From Bacillota bacterium (GTDB lineage: Bacteria > Bacillota > Clostridia > Christensenellales > Aristaeellaceae), in NCBI GenBank assembly GCA_023411175.1, contig JAEYPB010000038.1:1-32800 (forward strand): a stretch of 32,800 nt of DNA. Reading direction: 5' to 3'. The position numbers and the translations under genes were made by a program. This document shows, one piece after another, positions 17,639 through 25,012 of this stretch (the stretch's first letter is position 1; every line of letters starts with the position of its first letter). The notes under the pieces are model-generated. The model made no database searches, had not been told where the DNA came from, and saw nothing but the letters and a program-made list of their open reading frames with translations.

Positions 17639-18576
17639 CAGCGACACCTCCCCAGCAGAAAGTCAACCGCGACCTGGCCGGCGATTTCGCGGATGCGGGG
17701 CAGCATGGCCGTCAGGCTGCCCTCCTTGCGAAAGAGCCTGCCGCAGGCCTCACAGGCTCCGCAGGCGCCCGGGACCACGCCCGCGGCCTCAAGGAGGCTT
17801 GCAAAGCCTCGCTCGCTTCGCATGCATTGCATCAATGCCGAATTGTCCGGCGAGGCGATGATTTCCTTCAGCGGCGTTTCGAGAACGCTTCCGATCTCAA
17901 GCGCGGTGGCGAACACCTGCTGCTCGCAGCAGGGGAACACGCGCCCGTCGTAAAGCACCGACAAAAGGCCGCTTGCCCCACAGTGCTCGCGGGACGCCGC
18001 CGTGGGCGGAAAGAATTCCTCTGCCGGCAGTGCCGCGGCGCGGCCGGCGCGCACAAAGGGATAGGTATAAAAGTTCATCAGATATTTGTAGTCGCCCATT
18101 TGGCGGAAGTGTTCGCCGGCGGAGCGGCTTCTCGTTTCGCCGATGCCAACCGTGATGTTTATATTGAGAGCCCGGGCGGCGGATATGGCGCGGCCCACCG
18201 CCTCGTCGGGCACGTACTGGGCATGATAAAGGTCGGTGCTCAGGAAGATATGGTCCACCGCCAGCGCGCTGAGACGCTTAAAGAGCACGTCGTCCGGCCA
18301 TGCGCCCCAGAAGCCGTTTGTCGCGACGGAGGTCGCAAAGCCCTTCGCCTTCGCGCGGGCGAGGCCGTCCCGGATCAGGTCGTAGTAGAGGAACGGCTCG
18401 CCGCCGCTGAAGCCGATGTATTTTAGGCCATCGATTCCCTCCGCCTGGTCGATGACGTCGGCCATCAGGTGCGCGTCCATGACGCTCCCTTTTTCAGGCG
18501 AACAGGAAAAGCAACAGATATCGCACGCGGCGTTGCACTTGTCGGTCACTACCAGGCACAACCCGTTGACTGTCAT
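17638..18576 (-). CDS. Radical SAM/SPASM peptide-modifying enzyme 1
   Basis: A 312-residue enzyme from the ATG at 18576, preceded by GGCGGAG; upstream in-frame starts lack a ribosome site. The cluster motif is Cys14, Cys18, Cys21 in TDKCNAACDICC, with extra Cys22 and Cys25 (FSCSP), then GFSGGEPFLYYD and TNGFWG. The C terminus has DGRVFPCCEQQ and a CGACEACG cluster, fitting a SPASM/twitch domain with auxiliary iron-sulfur clusters. It is the first gene after the precursor, separated by a strong hairpin, so it is very likely a maturase. Possible reactions for this class include C-C or C-O cross-links and epimerisation; a thioether to Cys is excluded because the core has none. Confidence 0.87.
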   Translation of the reverse strand: MTVNGLCLVVTDKCNAACDICCFSCSPEKGSVMDAHLMADVIDQAEGIDGLKYIGFSGGEPFLYYDLIRDGLARAKAKGFATSVATNGFWGAWPDDVLFKRLSALAVDHIFLSTDLYHAQYVPDEAVGRAISAARALNINITVGIGETRSRSAGEHFRQMGDYKYLMNFYTYPFVRAGRAAALPAEEFFPPTAASREHCGASGLLSVLYDGRVFPCCEQQVFATALEIGSVLETPLKEIIASPDNSALMQCMRSERGFASLLEAAGVVPGACGACEACGRLFRKEGSLTAMLPRIREIAGQVAVDFLLGRCR

Positions 18577-18607
18577 TTGATCTCCGCCTTTCCTGGTAAA
18601 GTACATG

Positions 18608-18642
18608 GCCCGGGCCGCGTGGAGGACTCCAGCGGCCCGGGC
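18608..18642 (-). promoter_or_regulatory. Strong hairpin between precursor and maturase genes
   Basis: GCCCGGGCCGC pairs with GCGGCCCGGGC (11 bp), extended inside by a 5-bp TGGAG/CTCCA stem with one unpaired base. The side downstream in transcription is not T-rich, so it is not a standard terminator. Such elements after a precursor gene often reduce read-through or protect the upstream RNA, giving more precursor than enzyme; that role is inferred. Confidence 0.65.
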
Positions 18643-18667
18643 ACCGCGCATGCCGTGGGGTGGTTCG

Positions 18668-18928
18668 TCAGGTGGTTACGAAGTAGGTCTTCGCGAAGAT
18701 GGAAGCGGTGGTCACGAAGTAGGTCTTCGCGAAGATGGAAGCGCCGCCGGTGGCGCCTTCCAGTTCCGCGGCAGTCAGTTCAGTGTTGTTCTTGATGTCT
18801 TCGGCGGTGAAGCTGAAGCCGTTATCCTTGGCCAGGGACACGACCTCCTCGGGGGTCTTCACATTGGCGAACTTCGAGGCGAACTCGGGATCGGCGATGA
18901 CCTTCTCCTTGAATTCCTTAACGCCCAT
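18668..18928 (-). CDS. Nif11-leader RiPP precursor with duplicated core
   Basis: An 86-residue precursor with an AAGGAGA ribosome site. Residues 1-62 form a Nif11-type leader: the helical part EFKEKVIADPEFASKFA, then PEEVVSLAKDNGFSFTAEDI, and the end ELTAAELEGATGG with the double-Gly cleavage site. The 24-residue C terminus is ASIFAKTYFVTT twice, exactly. The coding DNA of the two units (18671-18706 and 18707-18742) is 36 bases each and differs at one silent base, so the duplication is recent or kept uniform. There is no Cys; each unit has one Lys, one Tyr, two Phe, three Thr and one Ser. Two radical SAM enzymes and a C39 exporter follow, so the core is probably modified and then released after Gly-Gly. 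The final structure is unknown. Confidence 0.93.
   Translation of the reverse strand: MGVKEFKEKVIADPEFASKFANVKTPEEVVSLAKDNGFSFTAEDIKNNTELTAAELEGATGGASIFAKTYFVTTASIFAKTYFVTT
18671..18742 (-). repeat. Two 36-bp tandem repeats encoding the peptide core
   Basis: Adjacent units 18671-18706 and 18707-18742 differ at a single third-codon position (Val codon). They encode the two identical 12-residue core units and abut without spacers. Confidence 0.97.
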
Positions 18929-18992
18929 GATGATTTCTCCTTTCGTCGTTCAGGTTCGTTCACAGGAACACTCGAGTTTTCCCGACAGGAAG

Positions 18993-19021
18993 ATTCTACC
19001 AGAACCCGGGAGAGGAAAAAA
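18993..19021 (-). promoter_or_regulatory. Putative activator-dependent promoter of the peptide operon
   Basis: On the minus strand TAGAAT (18998-18993) has a TGG extended -10 just before it. At 17 bases further up lies only TTTTTT, a poor -35. This is 65 bases upstream of the precursor ATG. A poor -35 next to a repeat array suggests that an activator is needed. Confidence 0.55.
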
Positions 19022-19023
19022 TC

Positions 19024-19070
19024 ACCCGTCCGGGTGAAAAAAGGGTGACGCGCGGGTGAAAAGCGGGAAA
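19024..19070. promoter_or_regulatory. 11-bp-spaced GGGTGA array upstream of the peptide operon
   Basis: On the plus strand GGGTGA starts at 19032, 19043 and 19054, with a degenerate GGGAAA at 19065, all exactly 11 bases apart, hence on one face of the helix. An inverted copy CACCC at 19024-19028 forms a CACCCGTCCGGGTG dyad with the first; on the minus strand this dyad is followed by a T run and could be a weak terminator of the regulator gene. MalT-like regulators bind tandem boxes, so the adjacent regulator is the obvious candidate. Confidence 0.5.
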
Positions 19071-19083
19071 TCCCTATGTAACC

Positions 19084-21597
19084 CTATCGGCCCTCGCCGC
19101 CGGGTAGACGCATCAGGTCATGCCGGGAGTTGATCGAAAGCTTGGCGTACAGTTTTTTGAGGATGCTCTTGACGGTATTCTCGCTGATGTAGAGCTTCTG
19201 CGCAATTTCCCGGTTGCTGGCGCCTCCGCGAAGGCACTCGACGATTTCCGCTTCCCGCCGGGTGAGCGGCTGGCCCGGCGCGTCCGCCGGTTCGGGCACG
19301 CCTGCGGCCTGATCCCTGTACCGGCTGTTCTCGCACAGCGGATCGATCAGGCGCAGAGCCGAAGCGCGGCGCGCGTCCTCCTGCGTGCCCGGCAGCGACC
19401 TGATCCAGTGCCGGAGGGGTATGAAGGGCGCGTACAGCCCGTCCGGTTCAGCCACATCCAACGCTTCGTCGAGCGCCTTCAGCGCGCTGTCCGGAAGGCC
19501 CGCCCGGTCGTAGGCGTATGCGAGGCCCAGCTTGCAGAGGAGCCTGGGCATCAAGCCTCTCTCCTCCGGCGCGGCTTCCTCCTCCATGCAGTAGCTGATG
19601 TATTCGGCATAGCGGCGCTCAAAGAGCAGGTTGAGCCGCCGAAGCTGCATGAGTTCGCGACGGGCGGGCGCATACAGGCGGCGCGAGACCTCCGCCTCGT
19701 CCATGAGCCAGGGCTCGGCGCGCTCCGGGTGTCCTTCCAGCATCGCGATTGAGTAAGCGCACAGGTCCAGCGTAGCGTCCAGCCGGGACGAGCCCTCCCG
19801 CTCCAGCGCGAGGCGGGCGTCCGAGAGCAGCGAATACGCGCCTTCGGCGTCCCCTTGGAGGCACCTGAGCCGCGCCAGCGTACAGCAGGCGGTGATCCAC
19901 ACGCCGGGGTTGCTGGCGCCGCGCGCGTTTCGGATGGCGGCGTGCAGATAGATCTCTGCCTCGGTGAAGTTACCGCGCAGGAGCTGCAGCTCCGCGAACA
20001 GAAGATGGGACGCGCCTGCAAACAGATCGCCGCGCTCGTTGTCCGGCCCCGCGAAGCCCTTCCACAGCTCGCAGCGCCGCTTCAGCTCGCCGAAGGGCAG
20101 CGGCAGCGCGCAGAGAAGCGAGGTCACGCCGTAGCTGACATCAAAATAATCGGAGAGCGCCGCAAGGCTTCGCTTATCGTCCAGCGCGAGAAGCCGCGCG
20201 TGCAGCCGCGCCGGCGGGCAGTGCCTGAGCGCGCCGTACAGCCGGGTGATTTCGTCCGGAATCAGCGCCGAAGCGTCGATTTCCCGGAGGATTTCCGCAT
20301 AAAGCGCGCCGTCGTCCATAAGCGCCGCGTAGCGCGCCAGCGCCATAAGCGCCGTCAGCGTCGGTGGCGCTTCAGCCGCTTCGCGCGCGCGGCTGCACGC
20401 TTCGAACAGCCGACGGATCAGCCCGGGCGATACGCCGACGTCCTGAAAGCGCGTCAGGCCGCACAGCGCCCGCAGGCAGGACGCGTCGTCTCCGGCCAGA
20501 TCGTAATGGTGGAGCGCCTGGTCGAACCGGCCGTTTTTCTCGTACCAAAGCGCTTTTCGCGCGGATATTTCGGCGCGGCGGGCGGCGTTCAGCCGCGGGA
20601 GGATGCGCTTTTGCACCGTTCTGCGCAGTACCGGGTGCAGGCGGTACCGCCCCTCGGCCGGGAAGGGGGATATGAACATGGAGCAGTCAATCATGTACCG
20701 GAGGATGCTTCGGGCGGTTTCGCCGCCCTCCGCGTCGGACGCCAGAAAAAAGTCTGCTTCCTCCAGCGTAAAATCCGCCCGGCCGGAAAGGTAGCACAGA
20801 AGCGCCCACGAGGGGGACGGCATCCGCTCCAGCGCGGTCTGTTCAAAAGCCCGGAGAAACGGCTCATCGTAGTCGTCCGGCCTGATGAGAGAAAGGGACG
20901 GGTTCGCGCAGCGGCACATCATCAGGAACTGCACCGCCGCCAGCCAGCCCTCGGAATAGTCGTAGGCGAAGTCGGCCTCCTCCTCGGTGAGCTCCATCTG
21001 CCCGAGGCTGAACTTGCGAATGACCTCCTGGCGGCTGAGCGCCAGCGTTTCCATGGTGATGCGGTTGACGAGGCCTTTTAGCAGCAGTTCGTCGTCCAGC
21101 GGAAAGGCGCGGGTGGTGATCGGGACGATGAAGAGGTTTCGGATGCCGCGCTTGACGACCATCGTCAGCAGTTTGACGACCTCGTTCGGCGCGTGCTGGA
21201 ACTCTTCCAGAACCATCACAGAGGGGGTGGCAGCGCGCACGTGGGCCTCGATGGCGGCCGCCGCGTCACGGCAGTTTTGTTCGTCGTGCAGGTCGCAGCG
21301 CTTGAGCGCGTCGGCCAGCGCCGGATAGGCATGGCGCAGCGCCTCGCAGAGGTCTTCCCACAATGCGTCGGGCGTCTGCCTGACCACATGCCAGAGGACC
21401 TTCGCGTTTGTGCGCTCGAGAAAGCAGCGGACGGCGGACACCTGCCCATAGCCAAACGGCGCGGCGACGATGGTCAGCGGGTGCTTAAAAATGGCGTTGA
21501 GCGCGGCCATCAGATCTCGGCCCGGATAGAATGCCTCCGTTCCAAAGAGCTGACGGTCGGCCCCGTCTGCGCTTGAGATTTGGAGATTACCCTGCAT
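19084..21597 (-). CDS. Large MalT-like LuxR-family regulator with degenerate P-loop
   Basis: An 837-residue LAL/MalT-type protein with AAAGGAGG before the ATG. The N-terminal STAND-type ATPase region shows APFGYGQVSA (about 46-55) where relatives have a Walker A such as GYGKTT; the essential Lys and Thr are replaced by Gln and Val. The Walker B region reads VMVLEEFQHA. A long helical repeat region (TPR/MalT-like, about 350-750) follows, and the last 65 residues are a LuxR HTH (LTRREAEIVECLRGG...NREIAQKLYISENTVKSILKKLY). It lies directly upstream of the precursor in the same direction and probably controls it. ATP-dependent switching may be lost or altered. Confidence 0.88.
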   Translation of the reverse strand: MQGNLQISSADGADRQLFGTEAFYPGRDLMAALNAIFKHPLTIVAAPFGYGQVSAVRCFLERTNAKVLWHVVRQTPDALWEDLCEALRHAYPALADALKRCDLHDEQNCRDAAAAIEAHVRAATPSVMVLEEFQHAPNEVVKLLTMVVKRGIRNLFIVPITTRAFPLDDELLLKGLVNRITMETLALSRQEVIRKFSLGQMELTEEEADFAYDYSEGWLAAVQFLMMCRCANPSLSLIRPDDYDEPFLRAFEQTALERMPSPSWALLCYLSGRADFTLEEADFFLASDAEGGETARSILRYMIDCSMFISPFPAEGRYRLHPVLRRTVQKRILPRLNAARRAEISARKALWYEKNGRFDQALHHYDLAGDDASCLRALCGLTRFQDVGVSPGLIRRLFEACSRAREAAEAPPTLTALMALARYAALMDDGALYAEILREIDASALIPDEITRLYGALRHCPPARLHARLLALDDKRSLAALSDYFDVSYGVTSLLCALPLPFGELKRRCELWKGFAGPDNERGDLFAGASHLLFAELQLLRGNFTEAEIYLHAAIRNARGASNPGVWITACCTLARLRCLQGDAEGAYSLLSDARLALEREGSSRLDATLDLCAYSIAMLEGHPERAEPWLMDEAEVSRRLYAPARRELMQLRRLNLLFERRYAEYISYCMEEEAAPEERGLMPRLLCKLGLAYAYDRAGLPDSALKALDEALDVAEPDGLYAPFIPLRHWIRSLPGTQEDARRASALRLIDPLCENSRYRDQAAGVPEPADAPGQPLTRREAEIVECLRGGASNREIAQKLYISENTVKSILKKLYAKLSINSRHDLMRLPGGEGR

Positions 21598-21906
21598 GAG
21601 GCCTCCTTTGTAATCAGGCGGACGCGACCCCGCCGGGGCTGGCGAAGGATTCGGGCTTCCGTTCGGTCATGGTTAACGCTCGAAAGACAATCTGTGGCCC
21701 TCATTTTTATGGGCTGATAATCGAACCGCACCGCATGCCTTGTCGGGCGAGGTTCAAATAGGATGGCGGCCGTGTTGGCCAGGCCGCTTGAATACAAGGC
21801 GAACAAATGCTATACTAAAGCCCGGGTGCCCAATACAATGAACGCGGTTACTGACCGTGTTTATTATATTGCATTTTTCTGGAATTTTCAATAGATGTGA
21901 GGAATT
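21598..21906. promoter_or_regulatory. Divergent control region between LuxR- and TetR-type genes
   Basis: This 309-base region has no gene. A 19-base near-palindrome ACGCGGTTACTGACCGTGT (21842-21860, 6 of 7 arm positions match) resembles a TetR-family operator. It is followed by a TATTAT/TATATT -10-like stretch (21862-21870) for the TetR gene. On the minus strand TTGTAT (21838-21833) and TATAGC (21814-21809), 18 bases apart, could drive the LuxR gene. Binding at the dyad could affect both promoters. Confidence 0.45.
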
Positions 21907-22539
21907 ATGAACAGGACAAAGCCGGATAAAAGAAAGGAACAGGGCGCCGAAACCAAGAAAAAGCTGTACGAAATTGCGGAAAGGCTGTTTTTAAGTCGCG
22001 ACTATATCGACGTCAGCATCGAGGATATCACGGGGGAGGCTGGGATCACCAAGGGCGCTTTCTACGTGCATTTTGAGTCAAAGGATGCGCTGATTGCGCT
22101 TTTGATTACCGATTACGCCGCCCGCGCCGATATGGACTATCGGGCGTTTTTGGAAAGCCTGCCCGCCGATCTGCCCGCCCCCGGAGTGCTCCTCGCTTTG
22201 ACCGATAAAATCGCCGATGTACTGGCTGACACAATCGGCCGTGAAAACATGAAGATGGTCTACCAGATGCTGCTGGCAGGAAAAGCAGGCACCGAAGCGG
22301 TCAGGAGCTACGGCCGGGAGCTTTACGCGCTGTTCCAGGGCGTTTTGGAGAGCGGCATCCGACGCGGGGAGATTAAAAGCGCACTGCCGGCCGAGATTCT
22401 TGCCCGGCACCTCGTCATGGCTGTCCGGGGCATCAGCTATGAGTGGTGTATCCGAAACTCTGACTTTGACTTGAAAAAGCAGGCGGTGGAGCACGTTCGC
22501 CTGATGATCGATGGGTTGGGGGAAACTGCTGGGGGCTAA
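21907..22539 (+). CDS. TetR family transcriptional regulator
   Basis: A 210-residue regulator with GAGGA shortly before the ATG. The N-terminal HTH is typical: KLYEIAERLFLSRDYIDVSIEDIT, then GEAGITKGAFYVHFESKDAL (about 45-65). The remaining all-helical ligand domain is divergent, so the inducer cannot be named. It is transcribed away from the MalT-like regulator with a shared 309-base control region holding a dyad, so it likely represses itself and possibly that regulator. It has no enzyme or pump gene next to it. Confidence 0.92.
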   Translation: MNRTKPDKRKEQGAETKKKLYEIAERLFLSRDYIDVSIEDITGEAGITKGAFYVHFESKDALIALLITDYAARADMDYRAFLESLPADLPAPGVLLALTDKIADVLADTIGRENMKMVYQMLLAGKAGTEAVRSYGRELYALFQGVLESGIRRGEIKSALPAEILARHLVMAVRGISYEWCIRNSDFDLKKQAVEHVRLMIDGLGETAGG

Positions 22540-22569
22540 AGTTTTCTGGAGCCCGCATTTCTCCGCGAC

Positions 22570-22590
22570 CCTCCGGCAGCCTGCCGGAGG
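22570..22590. terminator. Hairpin after the TetR gene
   Basis: A 10-bp inverted repeat CCTCCGGCAG/CTGCCGGAGG with a one-base centre lies 30 bases after the TetR stop. No T run follows, so termination is uncertain. Confidence 0.35.
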
Positions 22591-22640
22591 AGGCTAAAGA
22601 GGATCGGGCCGGTTGCGGTTATCGTGTCTTGGCGGACACA

Positions 22641-22670
22641 GAAACCGCCCTCAGCGCATACTGAAGGCGG
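22641..22670 (-). terminator. Terminator of the LacI-PfkB operon
   Basis: On the minus strand CCGCCTTCAG and CTGAGGGCGG (9 of 10 pairs) flank a 6-base loop and are followed by TTTCTGTGT. It lies about 73 bases after the kinase stop codon. Confidence 0.6.
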
Positions 22671-22743
22671 CCAGGCCGTTGAAAACCCCGTCATTGCGCC
22701 CTGTTGCGGCGGCGGGCGGCGCCGGACCTTAACCCATACCCCT

Positions 22744-23631
22744 TCAGCGGTAGAACGCGCTGATGTATTCCTCCACATCCGCCCTCGTCCCGGTGAACGG
22801 GCCGGGGGTTTCCATTTTTAACGACACCAGCGCGGCGGCGGTGGTGAGCGCCTGCGCGATGGGCCGGGTGAGCCGCTCGGTGATGTAGGCGGAAAAACAG
22901 GTGTCGCCCCGGCCCGTGCGCCCGGAGAGGTTGCGCGGAACGAGCGGCTCGGCGTAGAACCGTTCGCCGTCGTACACGATCGCCTCGGTGTTGTGCGTGA
23001 TCATGACCTCTTTCGCGCCCCAGCCGAAGAGGACCTTCGCGGCTTCACGCCGGTCGGTCAGCCCGGTCATGATTTCGGCCTCGGCGGCGTCGGTCTTCAG
23101 GAAGCGGATCATCGGCAGGTACTTTGCCTTCTCCGGCCAGTCGTGAAAGGCCATGATTCCCTCGCTTCCTTCGGCGCAGCGCAGCATGCACTGTACGTCC
23201 AGCGCGCACATCGCCCGGCCCGACGCCCACTCGATGATTTCGCCGCCGAAGTCGCCGCGCATGAGCCCGGCGATGTGGATGATCGACGCTTCCGCGTCGG
23301 GCATCTCCGCCAATCGGTACGGCTCGATCCGGCTGATCGCGCGGCAGGTGCGCTTTTCCTTGTCCGCCGTGTGGTACACGTTTTCAATGGACGTGCAGCG
23401 GGGGCTGGAAAGCGGGCGTACGTCCACGTTCGCCGCGCGGGAAAAAAGCGCCGCGAGGTTCACCTCGTCAAGGTTTGCCTTGGGAAGCACGCAAATCCGG
23501 TGCCCGAGCGCCGACGCCGCAAAGCCCGACGCCACCACCGCGCCGCCCACCTCGCGAACCGCATGGCCGGTGTGGTCCACGTTGATGTCCAGCGATACCT
23601 GGCCGAGGATCAGCGAGTCATACGTATGCAT
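22744..23631 (-). CDS. PfkB/ribokinase-family sugar kinase
   Basis: A 295-residue kinase. The start at 23631 (MHTYDSLILG) is preferred because GGAGGG lies nine bases upstream; the ATG at 23640 touches that site. The N-terminal part has LILGQVSLDINVD and VGGAVVASGFAASALGH, the family's substrate-binding Gly-rich strand region. The C-terminal signature NLSGRTGRGDTCFSAY carries the catalytic Asp and anion hole. It follows the LacI gene by 14 bases, with the ribosome site overlapping the LacI stop. It probably phosphorylates a sugar or polyol handled by the divergent uptake operon. The exact substrate is not evident. Confidence 0.87.
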   Translation of the reverse strand: MHTYDSLILGQVSLDINVDHTGHAVREVGGAVVASGFAASALGHRICVLPKANLDEVNLAALFSRAANVDVRPLSSPRCTSIENVYHTADKEKRTCRAISRIEPYRLAEMPDAEASIIHIAGLMRGDFGGEIIEWASGRAMCALDVQCMLRCAEGSEGIMAFHDWPEKAKYLPMIRFLKTDAAEAEIMTGLTDRREAAKVLFGWGAKEVMITHNTEAIVYDGERFYAEPLVPRNLSGRTGRGDTCFSAYITERLTRPIAQALTTAAALVSLKMETPGPFTGTRADVEEYISAFYR

Positions 23632-23645
23632 CCGAAACATCCCTC

Positions 23646-24749
23646 CTATGTGCTCTCCCGGACGACCAGCCTCGTGGGCACCTTGCGCACGCGGCCATCC
23701 AGCGTTGGCTCTTCGATCTGCAGGAGCAGCTCCCGTATGGCGATCCGCCCCATCTCAAACGGTCCGGCCTTGACGGTTGTCAGCGGCGGCCAGACGCCCT
23801 TTGCAAGCTCAATATCGTCGAACCCGCCCACCGCGATGTCCTTGGGAACGGTTAGCCCCGCCTCGTTAAGCGCGCGCAGCGCGCCGATGGCCAGGCTGTC
23901 CGATGACGCAAAGATGGCTGTGGGCAGGTTTCCAGCCTTCATAAGCTCGCGTACCGCGTTTGCGCCAAACTCGGGCGCGGTACTGGTGACGATGAGCGGC
24001 GTGCCCTCCACGGCGTGCGGCTCGAGGCCGAACAGGCGCAGCTTGGCGGCATCGATGTCCAGGCGCGGAAAGCTGCCCCATAGATCCGGGCTGGGCGGCA
24101 GGGCGGGATTGTTGTATACCGGGATGCCGCGGCGGTGGTGCCCGTTCAGGTAGGCGAGGTAGCGCAGGTGATAGCTGACGTGGCTGAGGCGGTCGCTCAA
24201 GAAGGCGATTTGTCGGTGCCCGCGCTCGAACAGGTGATCCATCATGGCCGTTGCGCCGCCGTAATCGTCCTGAATGATGAACGCGTTGTTCTTCGTCTCC
24301 AGCACGTCGTTGACCAGCACCAGCGGGATGCGACGCCGCCGGAATTCCGCCACCGCTTCCAGCGGGGTGAAAGAGGTCAGGATCACGCCATCGACGCTGT
24401 CCTGAATGAAGTGCTCGTCAAAGGTGTCGAAGTCCTGGCTTGTGGAAGTGACCACAATGTGGTAGCCGTGTTCCTTGGCTTCGACAATCGCGCCGTCCAG
24501 CAGCGGGCCAAAGAACGTGTGGGCGAAATAGGGGAGCTGCTTTCGATAGATGCACATCCCGATGATGCCCGACCGCTTCGTGGCGACGGCCTGGGCCAGC
24601 GCGTTGGGCACATAGCCGTGCTCCTTGGCGATCCTTTGGACGCGCAGCCGCGTCTCCTCGCGAACCAGCGGCGAGCCCGCCATCGCCCGCGATGCGGTGG
24701 CCTTGGATACGCCGGCCAGCCTGGCAAGGTCGGTCAGCTTCATTTGCAT
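23646..24749 (-). CDS. LacI family transcriptional regulator
   Basis: A 367-residue repressor. The start is placed at 24749 (MQMKLTDLARLAGVSKATASRAMAG); an ATG six bases later is equally possible, while the longer open frame has leading residues unlike the family. The N-terminal HTH and hinge are canonical (VSKATASRAMAG, YVPNALAQAVATKRSGIIGM), followed by a periplasmic-binding-like sugar domain with DDYGGATAMMDHLFERGHRQIAFLS and SSDSLAIGALRALNEAGLTVPKDIAVGGFDDIE. A perfect LacI-type palindrome lies upstream at 24843-24856. It likely controls itself, the kinase and the divergent uptake operon in response to a sugar-like ligand. Confidence 0.92.
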   Translation of the reverse strand: MQMKLTDLARLAGVSKATASRAMAGSPLVREETRLRVQRIAKEHGYVPNALAQAVATKRSGIIGMCIYRKQLPYFAHTFFGPLLDGAIVEAKEHGYHIVVTSTSQDFDTFDEHFIQDSVDGVILTSFTPLEAVAEFRRRRIPLVLVNDVLETKNNAFIIQDDYGGATAMMDHLFERGHRQIAFLSDRLSHVSYHLRYLAYLNGHHRRGIPVYNNPALPPSPDLWGSFPRLDIDAAKLRLFGLEPHAVEGTPLIVTSTAPEFGANAVRELMKAGNLPTAIFASSDSLAIGALRALNEAGLTVPKDIAVGGFDDIELAKGVWPPLTTVKAGPFEMGRIAIRELLLQIEEPTLDGRVRKVPTRLVVREST

Positions 24750-24842
24750 GTTCTTCACACCGCCATTTACAAAAATAGTCATTTTGTGATAAAAGCACTT
24801 GCCAAACTCGAATCCATAATATATACTATTAGCACAACCAAT

Positions 24843-24856
24843 TGAAACCGGTTTCA
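24843..24856. promoter_or_regulatory. LacI-family operator palindrome
   Basis: TGAAACCGGTTTCA is a perfect 14-base palindrome with the central CG typical of LacI/GalR operators. It lies between the divergent LacI and GDPD-like genes. A TATAGC at 24872-24877 may be a plus-strand -10, and TATATT/TATTAT stretches lie on the minus side, so the site could control both directions. Confidence 0.75.
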
Positions 24857-24877
24857 TTGCAGCACAGTCACTATAGC

Positions 24878-24892
24878 AACCCGGAGCGGGTT
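24878..24892. repeat. Short inverted repeat in the leader of the GDPD-like operon
   Basis: AACCCG-GAG-CGGGTT, a perfect 6-3-6 dyad 21 bases after the LacI palindrome. It could be a leader hairpin or a second binding site; nothing decides between these. Confidence 0.35.
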
Positions 24893-25012
24893 TGTCAATA
24901 TCTTTATGTTGGGCCCGAGTGCGTTTTACCGAATGCTGATATGTGCCGTAAAAAGCCCGTACATTCGCGTGTTACGATGGCCGTAGCCCATGAAGAACCC
25001 GGAGGAAATGGC

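Noticed and set aside
18671..18742. 36-bp repeats as a CRISPR remnant
   Set aside because: The two units abut without spacers, lie in frame inside the precursor gene and encode identical peptide units; no cas genes are present.
18668..18742. Splicease-type substrate, as known for some Nif11 precursors
   Set aside because: The known substrate motif has Tyr followed by Gly; here Tyr is followed by Phe, so the motif is not met.
18668..18928. Lanthipeptide or sactipeptide/ranthipeptide product
   Set aside because: The core has no Cys and no dehydratase or LanC-like gene is present, so thioether rings are not possible.
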